A DNA stretch of 64,000 bases from Fallopia convolvulus (lineage: Eukaryota > Streptophyta > Magnoliopsida > Caryophyllales > Polygonaceae), in assembly GCA_964016875.1 (NCBI GenBank), contig OZ024724.1, positions 49,540,438 through 49,604,437 on the forward strand, given 5' to 3'. This document shows, piece after piece, positions 1-12,583 of this stretch. The position numbers were made by a program, and so were the translations under genes. Numbering within the stretch: position 1 is the first letter of the stretch; every line of letters begins with the position of its first letter. The notes under the pieces are model-generated. The model made no database searches and had not been told where the DNA came from. It saw nothing but the letters and a program-made list of their open reading frames with translations.

Positions 1-911
1 AATTGTTAAGTTTAAGTGTTCATTAGGTTCAAACCGAAGGTGGAGTGTCTAAATGACAAATTGGCACAAGTTCAGGGGGCTGTATATGTTTTAAGCCTAT
101 TTCCAATTACATCATTACTTACAATGTAATATTTGGACATATGAGTTGTTTAATTAGTTTTTTTTTGAAGCTAGAGATGTGTTTAAATTGTCACTTTGGA
201 TATGCTTGCTGGATACCGAAAATTACTTAAGAGTTTTCTAATTAATTATGCAAATTTATATAGACACCATTTGTTTGACACATAAAAACTATTGTCTAGT
301 TATAAAACTAGTTTTTTGATAAATTTGAAAGCTTTTGTTGTAATTTTTATTAGTTTTGAATGAAAATAATAAATTTTTCCTAAATAAGCAAGAATAACCT
401 ATCTATTTATATATTAAAAAAGAGGCATTTTGGTCACATGTCACCCTATTATTTAATTCACTTACTTATCAATTTCTGGCGCCTTTGAATTATTATTTTT
501 ATCAATAGTTTGGGTTCAATTATATTTTAACTAATTAAAAATATCTAGACATTTCAAATTATAAAAATTACGATATTTTTTTAATTAAGCTAATTTTAAA
601 AATATTTTTGTCTATGCTAAAAAAAAACAAAAACAAAATTTGTGCATGGTATGGGAATTCAACGAGTCATAATATAAAGTAAAATTTAAAATAATCACAT
701 GCTATAATAAAATAGGTGAACATTACCAAATAGTATTTATATAAACTTTTAAAACTCCAACTACTTTTATATCTAGTTTTGCAACTCCCACTAATTTTTT
801 ATGACTTAACAAACATACCATTTAACTCATTGTTCAACTAGTTACTAATAAAAAAACTACCGTATTTAACAAGTCAAAATTAACTTTATGCTAGTTGAAT
901 AATTAGTTTAA
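1..911. other. AT-rich intergenic DNA
   Basis: No ORF of useful length, RNA gene or transposon terminus is visible. The stretch is AT-rich with poly-A and poly-T runs and ends at the target duplication of the MULE to its right. Confidence 0.6.
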
Positions 912-920
912 ATTTAAAAA

Positions 921-2169
921 GAGAAAAATCCCAACAGAATCCCCTTTTCAATGTTTGATTCCAATAATATACCCCCCTTTCACTATTTTTCCAAAAATGT
1001 ACCTTTGTATCTTTAAGTACTAAAATACCCCTAATTTAAGTGAATTTATGTAACGAAATTAATGTAATAAAATAAGTTTACACAAAATTAACCTATTATA
1101 TTTCGTGTAATAAAATTAACCTACATGAACTGGTTTACACAAATTTTAACTAATTGAATTTATGTAACAAACTTAATGTAACAAATTAACCTATGAATTA
1201 TTTTACACAAAATTAACCTACAATATTTTGTGTAACAAAATAAATCAATTAATTTACACAAAATGAACCTAAACTAATTTATGTAACAAAATTAACCTAC
1301 AATATTTTGTGTAACAAAATTAACCAACATGAATTAGGTTACACAAAATTAATCTAAATGAATTTATGTAACAAAATTAACTTACAATATTTTGTTTAAC
1401 AAAATTAACCTACATGAATTAGTTTACACAAAATTAATCTAAATGAATTTATGTAACTAAATTAACCTACAATATTTTGTGTAACAAAATTAACCTACAT
1501 GAATTAGCTTACACAAAATTAATCCAAATAAATTTATGTAACAAAATTAACCTATAAATTAGTAACCAAATTTAAGATTTGATGTAGCCAAATTTAAGTA
1601 AGCAAATTTAAAATACATAAATAAATTGTTCTAAACAAAGTTACCCTAAATTAAAATTTGTGTAACAAAACCCGGTTTATGTAACAGTAGAGAAAAAGTA
1701 TATCAATCTTTTGTAAAGTTGCAGCAAACAAGCACCGTACGGTGGTCGTGTAGCAGATAATCACGGTGGCCAGCGTTGGAGATGCCTGCAATGGTGGCAG
1801 GCAAGGAGGGCGGCGCTAGGGCGAGCAGCCTATATATTGTTCGATTTGGTCGGCTCCACGAGGAGGGCTAACGAAGAGGGAAGAGGCGACTCGAGGACGA
1901 GCGTTCCATTGTGGCCGGTGTTCGGTGGTGGCCAGTGGGGATCGGTGGAAATAAACGACGGGAGACATGTAACTGAATTAGCGTAATTAGTGTAAACTTG
2001 ATTTGGAGAAACCGTAATTAACGTGAATGAATTAGCGTAGATTTCATTTTTAAAGATTAGGGGTATTGTAGTCTCATTTTTTACAATGAGTTAGTTTTGG
2101 AAAAAATAATAGGTGAGAGTATATTTATGGAATAGAACATTGAAAGTAGACTATCTATGTCTTTTTCTC
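921..2169. mobile_element. Mutator-like (MULE) element, non-autonomous
   Basis: The sequence is bounded by long imperfect terminal inverted repeats of about 100 bp. Both ends begin GAGAAAAA read inward and share blocks such as TTCAATGTT and AATACCCCTAAT. It is flanked on both sides by the 9-bp direct repeat ATTTAAAAA (912-920 and 2170-2178), the target-site length typical of Mutator elements. There is no transposase ORF, so it is non-autonomous. The interior has an 85-bp tandem array (about 1196-1560) and a distinctly GC-richer island (about 1730-1960) that could be captured host DNA. That capture is inference only; I do not recognise the island. Confidence 0.85.
1196..1560. repeat. 85-bp tandem repeat inside the MULE
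   Basis: The word ATGTAACAAAATTAACCTAC and its variants recur at 1281, 1366, 1451 and 1536, an exact 85-bp spacing. Each unit also contains AATATTTTGTGTAAC and TTACACAAAATTAA, so parts of the unit are reverse complements of each other. More degenerate versions extend left to about 1040. Confidence 0.85.
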
Positions 2170-2178
2170 ATTTAAAAA

Positions 2179-2510
2179 AAACCAAACAACAAGAGGCTTA
2201 TGTAGTTGTTTTGAATAAATTAACCAAAATGACGAGAATAGTAATTACTTGTGATTTTTTATAGATCAACAAATAGGAATATAAAACTTTAACTAGTTAT
2301 AACTAGTATCTTATATTTAAATACAATTTAATAATTTATTTCAATTCTAATTCATATTTTACCGAGTTATTCAACAACAACTCTAATTTTAATTACAACT
2401 AGTTGAACAACTTGCATATCTAAGCACACCCGAAAAATAAATTAAATAACTAAATAAAGAGGAAAATATATACATTTGAAACTATTTTTGGTTAATTGTA
2501 CTGAAATAAT
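2179..2510. other. AT-rich intergenic DNA
   Basis: Spacer between the MULE target duplication and the solo LTR target duplication. No coding or RNA feature is visible. Confidence 0.5.
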
Positions 2511-2515
2511 AATTA

Positions 2516-5006
2516 TGTAACACCCCGACTTCCGTCGAGACGCTACTAGGAAATAGACCTTACCAGGTACTATTATTTAGGTTGACAACTACACTGTAGG
2601 ACCTTACAACTCGGGCACGACGAGAAAACATAATAAAACGTCCAACCTTTATTTAATAAAACTTAGAAAACGTAATCATGCATGAATCCCCGAAAATTAT
2701 AAATATTCAAATACCTCACAATGCCTACTGAAACTGAACTATCTGAACCAAAAAGATAATATCCGAAATAAAATACCAACTCCATCTAACAAATATTAAA
2801 ATCAATATTCTAACTAATATAAATAAACTAATATAACCAATCCCACTATGACACGCGCTCTTTACCGCTCCGGCCCGCCATCTTGCCTCGGTTCCTGCAC
2901 GGCTCCCTGGTTCATACCTGGAACTGAAAAATGTTCCCCGAAGGGTCAGCGTCTAATCTACCAAGCTAGAAAGAATATGGAAATTGTAGAATGCTTTGAA
3001 ATCATTTATCTAAGGTCAGCATACAAATCCACAACCGCAATCATAACTCTAAAGGTCAATACCTAAATTAGTTATATCAGTCACACAATTCACATACGCA
3101 TTTACAGTCTCAATCACACAGCAACGCAATTCTTCCTTCGTCCACGATCCGACTTCCAAGGCGCTCATCACCGCGCCAAGTGCAGAGGCAGGCCCTCCCA
3201 CTTCACTTCCAATCTCCCTTCGAACTCCTGGCTAAGCCTCCACTGGAGCGCTTGCCCAAAAACACACAGATAATAATTTTCGTTTGAAGGGGTACGATTT
3301 TCCCAGTCACACGGGTCAAAGTAGCCAACTCTTCCTCAACACCAGCTACAATGGGCCGTGTCGGAAACGGTACCAACACAGAGAAAACGTTCCAAAATAA
3401 ACCGATAAAACACATTTAAAATCATTAACGCACACAACACACAAGGAGTTCAAAATAATTTAAAAGGTATTCGGGACTAGTTCCCAAAACCCGTCCTACA
3501 ATATCGATACGCAATCTAACAAGGGAGAAAAGAACCGAGCAAGTCGAAAAACGACTTACCTTGAGTGAAGGGTATCTGGCAACTACGGAAAATTAGGAAT
3601 ACGAACAATCGGGATCTCCTAGACATAAAACGATAAGTTTAGTAAGAAAGAGGGCTCGAAGTGAAAAAGACTACCAAATATTATAAACCGAACCCGTAAC
3701 GCACCGAATGACCCTAACTAACTACCCAACTGAACCCGACTAATTAAATAAGATTTAACGTATTCAATCCTTTTGACATACCTTGTATATATATACATAT
3801 ATATTAGTTTTAATTGAACCCACTAATTAGCTAACTTACTAATTAATAGCAATCCACGATCACATTTTCAACCCAAAACCAATAACCCACCTTGATTATT
3901 GAACCCAGCCCAATATCCCATCCTTTACGCAAATAGTTGAACTGGCCAAATTCAACTTATCTCCCTACCCAATATTACAACATATTAAGCCCGTTTGACT
4001 ATTCCACGCGGGCCCGCCTCTCTTCTTCTTCAACTATTGCCCTGCAATTTGAGGCCGCCATTACCTCGGCACCGGCGTTCGTTCAACTAGCCAACCACCA
4101 CCACCCAACTGCCTTAGATATTTCATCCTCCCCTCCCCCTAAACCGCTTGGCCAACCGTCCCGAGACGGACGCCCGCATCCGGTGCACTAGCCGCGTCAC
4201 CGGCGAAAGTGAATTCGCCTTCCGCCGGTGGTTTCTCGGCCTGACTAAATTCCGACCCAGCAACGACGCTTGCTCAATCTAAACCGTTCTGACTATTGGA
4301 ACCAAAGAGGAAGGAAAAAGAAAGCCATCTACTTACCCGTGACTATTCGATCGGTAGACGGCAGCGGTAACAAGCTCCGTCGACTAGCGAGTGCCCGACC
4401 TGGCTTAATCCCCTACAAACAGAGGAGGAGCAAGGCTGCCCGGGTTTAAGAAAAAGGAACGAACGAAAACGAGGAAATAACAGGACTTCCATGTCACCGG
4501 AGGAGATGAACAGGGGAATCGGCGGCCTTACCAGGAATTAATGTTCTTCACCGGGCACCACCGAAAATACCTTAGGCGAGGACGACACCAAAGAAGCGAG
4601 TTCGTCTAGTTTCTTAAGGATTTTTTTTTCTTAGATCCGAGGTTAAAGTCCGATTTATAGCGTATTTGGTTGGACTTAAAAAGATACGATAAGAGGAATC
4701 CGTTCGGATCGGATTAAACGAGATTAAGGATAGATTCTTCTTGTTTAGGTGTGATTTTCGGTTAGCATCCGAACTCTAGGAACCTGATTAGATGGTCATA
4801 AAATATAGGGTCTAAAAAAATAATAATATATAAATAAAAATAAAACTAATGTATATATATAAGGTGTTAAGGAATTGATCTAACTAAATAATTGTATCGA
4901 ATTAAATGCTAGCTTGGAGTTTCTTGCGGGTCAAGATTTCGACTACTTGTAATCTAAGAAATTTGTTTTTCTTCTCTAGACGGAAAAACGAAACCCGAGT
5001 ATTACA
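2516..5006. mobile_element. Solo LTR, about 2.5 kb, probably Ty3/Gypsy
   Basis: It begins TGTAACACCCCGACTT and ends CCCGAGTATTACA, so it has TG...CA termini with a short inverted repeat (TGTAA/TTACA). The 5-bp direct repeat AATTA flanks it exactly (2511-2515 and 5007-5011). No second LTR or internal domain is present, as expected after recombination between two LTRs. The long LTR and start sequence suggest Gypsy, and a similar start occurs at 40359. Short ORFs inside (2848-3066, 3937-4191) show nothing I recognise. Confidence 0.88.
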
Positions 5007-5151
5007 AATTAGTTCTTCCGTCTCAGTTCGCCCGCTCCCTAAGAAACGTACATAAATAGAGCCAAGGTTGGGCAAAAAAATAACATAACCGAAAAACTAA
5101 TCGCTTTTTTATTAATTGAAAATTATTCGGTACTTTTTAATAGTTTACGGG

Positions 5152-5800
5152 TTCCACGAAAAATTTCGGGGGTGGATCCGTGATTCCGTGAATGCGTCAA
5201 AACTGTATCTTTTTCAGTCATCGTGATCAACGGGTCAACAGAACAATTCTTTCCCCAACGTGGACTCAGACAGGGAGACCCCCTCTCACCCTACCTGTTC
5301 ATCATTGCTGCCGAGATTCTGGCTAGACATATCCATCTGGTAAGCACCCACCCAAAGAGCGGCATCGGGATCCAAATCTCAAGGAATGGAACAAAAATTC
5401 CATTCTTAGCCTTTGCAGATGACATTATCATCTTTGTTAAAGCTAATTATCAGTCATGCAAAAACATGAAAGAAATCATTAATGACTACAGCCAGATATC
5501 CGGCCAAAAAGTCAACTTTCATAAATTTGCGTTCCAAGTCACAAAAAATATTAACAACAATACAAAAGAACAGATAAAAACAACTACTCCAGATAGCGAA
5601 CACAGTTTCTCTAAACAAATATCTAAGTTGTCCGATAATCAATGGGAAAGTAACATAAAATACTTTTAAACCCCTGATAATGAAAACAAAAGCTTAGTTA
5701 TCAAAATGGAAAACAAACACTCTATCACAAGAGGGATGAAAAACCCTAATCAAAGCAAACCTTTCTGCACAACCAAACTATATAATGCAATCATTCATGC
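5152..5800 (+). pseudogene. LINE reverse transcriptase fragment
   Basis: The longest open stretch is 5223-5669 (148 codons). It has the RT core motif RQGDPLSPYLF followed by FADDIIIF, where the two aspartates bind catalytic metal in this family, and then SGQKVNFHK, a conserved L1 block. The sequence upstream (from about 5150) still reads as LINE protein but in a shifted frame, so the open stretch is not a complete gene. The C-terminal part is cut by the hAT insertion at 5812. Confidence 0.8.
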
Positions 5801-5811
5801 TACCCCGGACG

Positions 5812-6600
5812 CAGGGATGGACGCAGAACTAAATTGAAGGAGGGGCACAATTTATCCTAAATATTAAATTGAAAGCGAGTTTCAATACTTGGAATTAACG
5901 AAGTTCTATCCCGAGTAATAAATTTGTCCATAATTCTAAACAAATAAACAAACAATCGATTCAAACAAAATTATTTCAACCAAATGAACCGATTTTCAAT
6001 TAGTTAAATTAACTAATAAAGAAAATAAACTATATAAAATTTAATTAATTAATCAATCATTTCACGATTCACATCATTATCAAATACTCCGTATCAAGCA
6101 AAGTTTTGTTATTTATCAATTACGGAGAGATAGACTAATGGCTTGTTGTGGTCTCCATGTTGATCAACTTTTCATTATTTTTTTATTCAGTTTTTCTAAT
6201 ATGTGCCCATTGGCACACAATAATAAGTTAACTTTGGAAATAAATTCTAAACTATTCCCTAAATTGAAATTGGTGAACCCTATTAAAAAATATTAACTTA
6301 ACAAACAATTTTCGCACATCCCATACATAGTATTCTTAATGTGTGCCCATTAAAAAAATCTTTTTTTAATTAATCCCTAAATTAGCCTACTATATCAAAT
6401 TAATAATTAAATTCAACCTAATTAGCCATGCCAAATTAATTACGAGTAATAATACCAAAATCAACCTACTTTTCATTATTTTTTAACTGTCCACCTTCAA
6501 TCGGTTTAATATACTACTACTAATACTGCCCATCTACAAATTAATTATGGACTAAGGGAGGGCACTGGCCCACCCATGCCCTCCCTCACATCCGTCTATG
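5812..6600. mobile_element. hAT-like non-autonomous DNA transposon
   Basis: It starts CAGGGATGGACGCAG and ends in the imperfect inverse, CATCCGTCTATG. The 8-bp direct repeat CCCGGACG lies on both sides (5804-5811 and 6601-6608), matching hAT target-site length. At 789 bp it has no transposase ORF. It interrupts the LINE exactly, with LINE coding sequence resuming right after the right-hand duplication, so it is younger than the LINE. Confidence 0.85.
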
Positions 6601-8250
6601 CCCGGACGACTCTAAACGAATTGGACCAAATCAATAAAAATTTCTTTTGGAACAAGGAAAATAATTACAAGCCTCTGATTAGCTGGAATTCCATCTGTCG
6701 GCCGCCTGCGCAGGGGGGGGTGGAATTGCAAAGGCGGAGGATATGAACCAAGCACTCCAGATGAAATTGCTATGGAAAATCTTAGCAAAACCAAATAACC
6801 CCTGGGTCAAAATTATTACAGAGAAATACCTCAAAAAGTATAACATCTTGAATTATAAGAAAAAACGTAATACTTCTTGGCAATGGTCCAAGCTTATGGG
6901 TCTTGTAGATCTTTTTGTGTCTGGACTCATCTGGCAAGTTGGGGATGGGAAAACCATTCGTTTCTGGAAAGGTAACTGGATTGGGTATGGCCCTATCCAA
7001 CAAAAAACTGGAACTGAGACCCACATTAATTAGGAGGAACGAGTCGAATCGTACTTACGTGAGGACAACTCATGGAACATAGAAAAATTGAGTAAGATTG
7101 TTAATCCCGATGACCTAGATAATATAGCCAAAATAATTAACCCAATTAACAAAATTCAAGATAGGCTTTACTAGCAACCAAGCAAAAACGGATGGTATTT
7201 CACCCATTCAACTATGCAGTGGATAAACCTCGCTAAAAGCGAACCTAAAATCAACCTAGAATGGATTAACAATCTCAATGTCCCACCCAAAATGCATAAT
7301 TTCCTTTTGAAGGTGGCAAGAAATGGGCTACCAAGCAAATCGAGACTTGTTGAAAACCACTACCACAAGGTTGTACTACAAGGTTGTACTTCATGCCCCC
7401 TTACGAAGGAAACTCTCAACACCATGAGACCCAAATTACGGAGGACGGTCGATCTTATCTCCTCCGATGGCAAAAAACCACACCAGGTCCTGGAGAAAAT
7501 CAGGGCAAGAATAAACAAAGAGGATATGGAAATCCTTACCAGCACATGGTGATGTATTTGGTACTCCAGAAATAAGAGAGTGTTCGATAACAATGCCGGA
7601 ACAAACATAGACGATGCAAGCAAACTTAGTGAATTTATCCAAAAACAAATCTGAGAGTGGAAACTTGCCAAGGCACCAGACTCATCTGACCCACAACCAA
7701 ACAAGGGTCATAGAAGAACTGAAAGGAAAAATAAATATTGGGTAAAACCCAAGAACAACTATATTAAGCTAAATTTTGATGGTGCAGTGTGTGCAAATGG
7801 CGTGGCTACTTTTGGGTTCATTCATACTTAGGGACTCCAAAGGCTCCCCTATCTCATTTGACGGAGGACTGATCGGTCGACAGTCTGTTTTGATCTCCAA
7901 GACCATCGCCTTACGCCATGGACTTCTCGAGTCCATTCATCATGGCATTCCTCGGATCCAGATCGAAGGCGACAACTTGCAGCTGGTCAAGGCCGTTCTT
8001 GGCGACTGGCGCTGACCGTGGGAGATTGAAGTGTTGCGTGCGGACATCCATTATTTGTTGACTCAGTTCCAGGATTGGAGTATTGCTCATATCTATCGTA
8101 AGTGCAATTCTGTTGCTGACTTCATCGCTGGCTCCTTCCGACGCGTCTCTTCCGTTCCACTTGCACCTGATTTGGGCTTCTGTTCCTTCATCCGCCAGGA
8201 TGCCCTAGGGCGGTCAAAGGTTGTTAGTGACCTCTCTAATTTATTTCCTT
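6601..8250 (+). pseudogene. LINE post-RT, zf-RVT and RNase H remnant
   Basis: Open pieces in several frames read as LINE protein: NELDQINKNFFWNKE (about 6610), then KLLWKILAKPNNPWVKIITEKY (6743-7033), a zf-RVT-like piece (7214-7552), and RNase H pieces (7776-8015 and 8031-8330), including IEGDNLQLVKAV and the C-terminal HIYRKCNSVADFIA. A run of eight G residues near 6712 coincides with a frame change. The RNase H tail is closely similar to the fragment at 45188-45575. Confidence 0.75.
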
Positions 8251-8270
8251 ATAAAAAAATAGTTTATGAG

Positions 8271-9875
8271 TATGAATACGCTTATGAATATTATTACTAT
8301 TGCTTAATAGATAAACCGATACTATTGTAATAGATGTCTTTTAATAAAAAAAGTAGCGGGTACAATATCAAATCCCACCCGTCACAATTCTATTTTTTTC
8401 CTCCTTCATTTACTTTTTTAGACTAAAGCAAAACCCATCTTCCCAATTCTCATTACGTACGTACACTCAGTTTTCCCCTTCCTTCTCACTTTTTCTATCA
8501 TTCACGATTTCAGTTAGTTCTGAGTTCTTTTTCGTCCTCCATCTTTGATCATTTTCTTCTTGCCAACACTAGTAGGACTACATCCATTTGATCTTGACAA
8601 GTCTCACCGACATTGGCAGTAGGCCCTTCGGCCTCTTCTCACAAGTTGCAACTGTTCTTCTCGCCCTTCGGTCCTAGCTTTTTGTTGCTGACACTATCGA
8701 GTTTTGTACAATGCAATTACAAATATGTTATTCTGATATTTATCTCTTTCTCTAAACAAAACATTGTGATATACTAATTACTTAGATTACTAACCGAATT
8801 TATTAGTAATTGTGTATTTAAAATTTGTGATATTTTGCTAACAAAATTTTGTTCTTTTCTTATGAAATAGATGACAAACAACAATGTGATGGAGATTAAT
8901 AACCGTACCAAATTAACTTTACTCAAAAATAAGGTATTTTTTCTATTAAAAATATATTTTTTTTTATATAAAAATCCGATTACAGTACTGAATTTCGTGG
9001 TTAAATGGTATTAGCCCAAATGGTAAACTTTAGAATTTTGCCCTCGTTTTGCTTTCATTAATTTTCTATAATTTTACTGCTTCTTCTTTAATAAAATAGC
9101 ATGAACCATAATGACATTCAACGTGTTTAAATTGCAATTAAAGTCATGACACTAACTCCTATGAGTAAGAAATTCATGAAGGATAAGAACACTTATTATG
9201 AACTTTAACATTGAAATTTATGAACTCACGAAATATCATTTATGAACTAGAATATACAACATAAATAACAAGTATCGTGAATTAAATTTCATGAACTTTT
9301 ATGATAGTTGTTATGAACCTAACCGTATAATGACATGAGCCCACAAAATATCATTTGTGAAATAGGATACATCAAGGATTATGAGTTAAATTTCATGAAC
9401 CTTATCAACAATTATTGTGAACCTAATCCTATAAAGACGGGAACCAATAGATCAATTATTATGAACTAAAAAGATATGAATTGTAATACGAAATAATATG
9501 AACCTATGCTTATAAAAACATGAACCAAAAGAACAAATGTCATGAACCAAAAGACATGAACCAGAATAACTAGTATGATTTAAAAGACATGAACCGTAAG
9601 ATAAATTATGAACCAAAAGATATAAATCGTATATAGAATTAACTTATGTTGAATTTGAACCCACATCAATGTGCATATGTACATTGTTATACTATTTGAT
9701 AATAGGCTACCAAATAAGTTTCTAAACCAACAATTAGTAATTAGCATATGCATTGTTATTGGTGCCCATTGGTGATAAAAAAAATGATTTTAATTCTCAG
9801 AAAGCTCAATATTAGATTCTAATTTCATTGCATTGAGTTGACAATGTGAGGGAATAAGCCTAAAGAGAAAAAAAG
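8271..9875. other. Intergenic DNA with ATGAAC-word cluster
   Basis: No gene is recognised. From about 9160 to 9620 the word ATGAAC or ATGAACC recurs many times at irregular spacing, interleaved with GACATGAAC and ATTATGAAC. The rest is AT-rich. Confidence 0.4.
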
Positions 9876-9880
9876 ATAAG

Positions 9881-10679
9881 TGTTAGAAGATAGAGTTTTG
9901 ATGGTTCCAAAGTTAGTGACTCCGAGTTTGCAAGTCAAGTCGGCGACTTGGCAAAGTCACTGACATGACCATCTGGCAAAGTAATCTATTTAAGGAAGGA
10001 ATGCACAACGTGTGTGCGTGCATTTGGAGACAGATGGGTCGTGCTATTTTAGGAGAAGATCATCATAAAAGAATGCTAAAATCAAGATGAAGACGATTTG
10101 ATTCTCCTAGAATATTTTATTCTATGCTTTCATGTATATTTGGAAAGATATGTAAAAGATTAAGTGTGTATTACTTCCCTAATCGAATGAGATTTGATAC
10201 ACATGAGATCTCACTTGCCTAGCTTAAATACCCTCGTGTTTAGGATAGTGGAAAGACTTTTGAGCGTCATTTTTACAATTTGTGTAAGAAAGAAAGAGTG
10301 AATTTGTGCGTGAGATTCGTATGAGGTGGTGTCTTCAGTGTTCTTAGGCATAGCGTGAGATTGAGAGTGTGAATGCAAAGGTAAAGCGTGGTTCAAGGGT
10401 GTGGGACTCATTCTTGTACACGAGAGAGCTTTGTAAACACTCAAGAAATCAATAGAGCGAGTCTAAGGACTCTTGAAATCCGACCAAGTGAGAAGTTTGG
10501 AAGGGAATGGTTTTTTCTCTGGGTAAACTAGTTGGTTTACAAGGAGTTTCCACTATATATCGTTTGTCATTGACTGTTGGTAACATTGTTTTTCTTGTTT
10601 GATTATTCCACTGCTTTATTATTGAAAGTCGACGACTTCGCTAGAGTCACCGACTCGTTTAAGTACTAACGATCCTACA
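9881..10679. mobile_element. Solo LTR, about 0.8 kb
   Basis: It begins TGTTAGAAGATAG and ends GATCCTACA, giving TG...CA termini. The 5-bp direct repeat ATAAG flanks it (9876-9880 and 10680-10684). There are no internal retrotransposon domains and no partner LTR, so it is a solo LTR. The interior holds related words, GTCGGCGACTTGG near the start and GTCGACGACTTCG near the end. I cannot assign the family. Confidence 0.82.
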
Positions 10680-11022
10680 ATAAGCCTAGAGAAATTTAAA
10701 TTAGTAAAAAAGAAAAAGGAAAAAAAATAGGAGTGTAGAACTGGAGAGGGACAAATCAAATCAAATAGGAAGCACAACTCAAAAAATAAAAAAAGAGAGA
10801 TAAAGAGAGAGACTCGTTCAGTACTCTTTGCTTTAAAGTTGTAGTTTTGTAGGTTGCAAAGACTAGCTAGTGATTTGTTTAAGAGAAGGAATCAGAGATG
10901 TGACATTTTTTATTTTTAATCCTTGCGCTGTACAATAAAGAAAAAGTCAATATTGATATGATTTGACATTGTGCGGCCAAAAGCAACAAAAGAAGTAAAA
11001 TAAACATTAAATATTAAATAAA

Positions 11023-11435
11023 TGTTATAATAATATACTCTCTCCGTTTCACAATAGTTGTTTTTAGACAAAATTTCACACATATTAAGAAAAAAAATTT
11101 CTCCAAATTGCCCCTATTAAATGCTTCTCTTTTTTCTCAATTACCAATAAGTGATTTGTACTTTTAAAAAGAAATTTTGGGAGAAGTGTAATGTGGGGTA
11201 TACTCTAAGGGTATAAATGGAAAAAAACTTTATATGAACAACTATTTTGAAACAAAAAAATTGGCTTTAAGAACAACTATTGTGAAACGGAGGGAGTATT
11301 ATTTAGATATACATATGGAAACCCTAGATTTAATCTTGTACTCTCTCTATATAAAGGGCCCTATGAGTGACCTAATAAGATGGATCTGATATCTCTTCTT
11401 TCGCTCTATTCTCTCTGTTCTCTCATTTTATAACA
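11023..11435 (+). repeat. Copia 5' LTR, interrupted by a MITE
   Basis: It begins TGTTATAATAATA and ends TTTTATAACA. Subtracting the MITE and its duplicated TA leaves a short LTR of about 152 bp. A TATA-like CTATATAAAGG lies near 11347. The last 80 or so bases match the end of the element at 27391-27473 with several differences. Confidence 0.75.
11038..11296. mobile_element. Stowaway-type MITE
   Basis: Terminal inverted repeats of about 25 bp begin CTCTCTCCGTTTCACAATAG on the left, with the inverse CTATTGTGAAACGGAGGGAG on the right. TA dinucleotides flank both ends (11036-11037, 11297-11298). The start CTCCCTCCGTTTC is characteristic of Tc1/mariner-derived Stowaway elements. It lies inside the Copia 5' LTR and so is younger than that element. 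Confidence 0.9.
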
Positions 11436-11794
11436 CGTTATCAGTACGAATTGCTCAAGACTCAAGGTATTATTCATCCTCCATTCACTTCGTTTCTCCA
11501 TGATACATGTACAAGACCTTCACTTTGTTTTCCGATTACATATTCCTTTAATTTATTAATGGATTTGTATATATAATACTGTGCATTGCATGATCGCTTT
11601 GTTCGGTTTAATTTATTACATGTTCAGTTTACTGGATGTTTATATAATATTGTGGATTTTTTTTCTCCATGTTTATATACAAAATAAATTACGATCACAT
11701 TTCTATAGTTATATACATCTCTAATTGTTATATAATACATCTTGAATCTCTATCGTTAATATTACGTGTTCAATCGGATAAAAATTGTGCATAT

Positions 11795-12583
11795 GATATA
11801 TCTCCCTGAAGAGGATATATTCATAGTAATTTGTCCCTGAAGCGACAAACTAAAATCATATATAGTATTTCCCCTGAAGTGGATGTATTTGTAAACAAAT
11901 TTGTCCCTAGTGAAACAAATATATGAACACATAATGATAATATTATCCCTGAAGTGATAATTTTTCATAATCTTCATTTCCTAAAGTGAATGAAATATCG
12001 ATTTATAATCCTGAAAGTGATTATTTCCATTCCCTGAAGAGATTGAAATATCATTATATTATCCCTGAAGCGATAATTATTCTCTTCTGAAGAGTAGAAT
12101 TACATTCTATATTACGTTCATGATCTACATATACATACATACATGTAACATTCACGTTTCATGTTTCCTGTTTAATTATTATACACAATCGAATTACATG
12201 AATTACATACATGATGATCTGTACATATTAAGCAATTGTTTATTCTTATGATCATGTTATGCACCTAATTTATGTTCCTATAATTTAATTCAATTGCGTA
12301 TCATATTATATACTCTAATGTCTAAATTACAAAACTAGTTTGTTTACGATTGTAAAATTACATTACCTGAAGTGGATGTATTTGTTAAAAAAATTGTCCT
12401 TGGAGCGACAAATTAAATCGTATATGATATATCCCCTGAAGTGGATATATTCATCCCCTGAAGAGGTGCACAATAATTATCCTTGAAACGATAATTTTTT
12501 GATCATTCAGCTTCTGAAGAGTTGAATATATTAAGATCATATTACTCCCGAAGTGATAATTTTCATCCTTTGAAGTGAATGAA
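11795..12583. repeat. Array of short hairpins with constant loop, part 1
   Basis: Successive units of about 20-35 bp have the form stem, CCTGAAGT-like loop, complementary stem. Examples are TTTGTC-CCTGAAGC-GACAAA (11830-11849) and ATTATC-CCTGAAGT-GATAAT (11942-11961). Further units lie near 12006, 12059, 12428 and 12480. Stems differ between units but remain complementary. No long ORF spans the array. It sits in the Copia leader and is cut by the Gypsy insertion at 12584. Confidence 0.85.

Larger units (their letters stand above)
5152..8257 (+). mobile_element. L1-type LINE, 5'-truncated, split by a hAT element
   Basis: In order, the remains show the reverse transcriptase (RQGDPLSPYLF and the FADD catalytic box near 5270-5430), a post-RT region resuming after the hAT insertion (6601-7030), a zf-RVT-like segment (about 7210-7400, NLNVPPKMHNFLLK), and an RNase H domain (about 7770-8200, starting LNFDGAVCANG). 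The reading frame is broken repeatedly by stops and shifts. The 3' end is a short A-rich run at 8252-8258. Near-identical words AATAGTTTAYGRG sit at 5139-5151 and 8258-8270 and look like a target duplication with two transitions. The orientation is plus and the element is dead. Confidence 0.8.
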
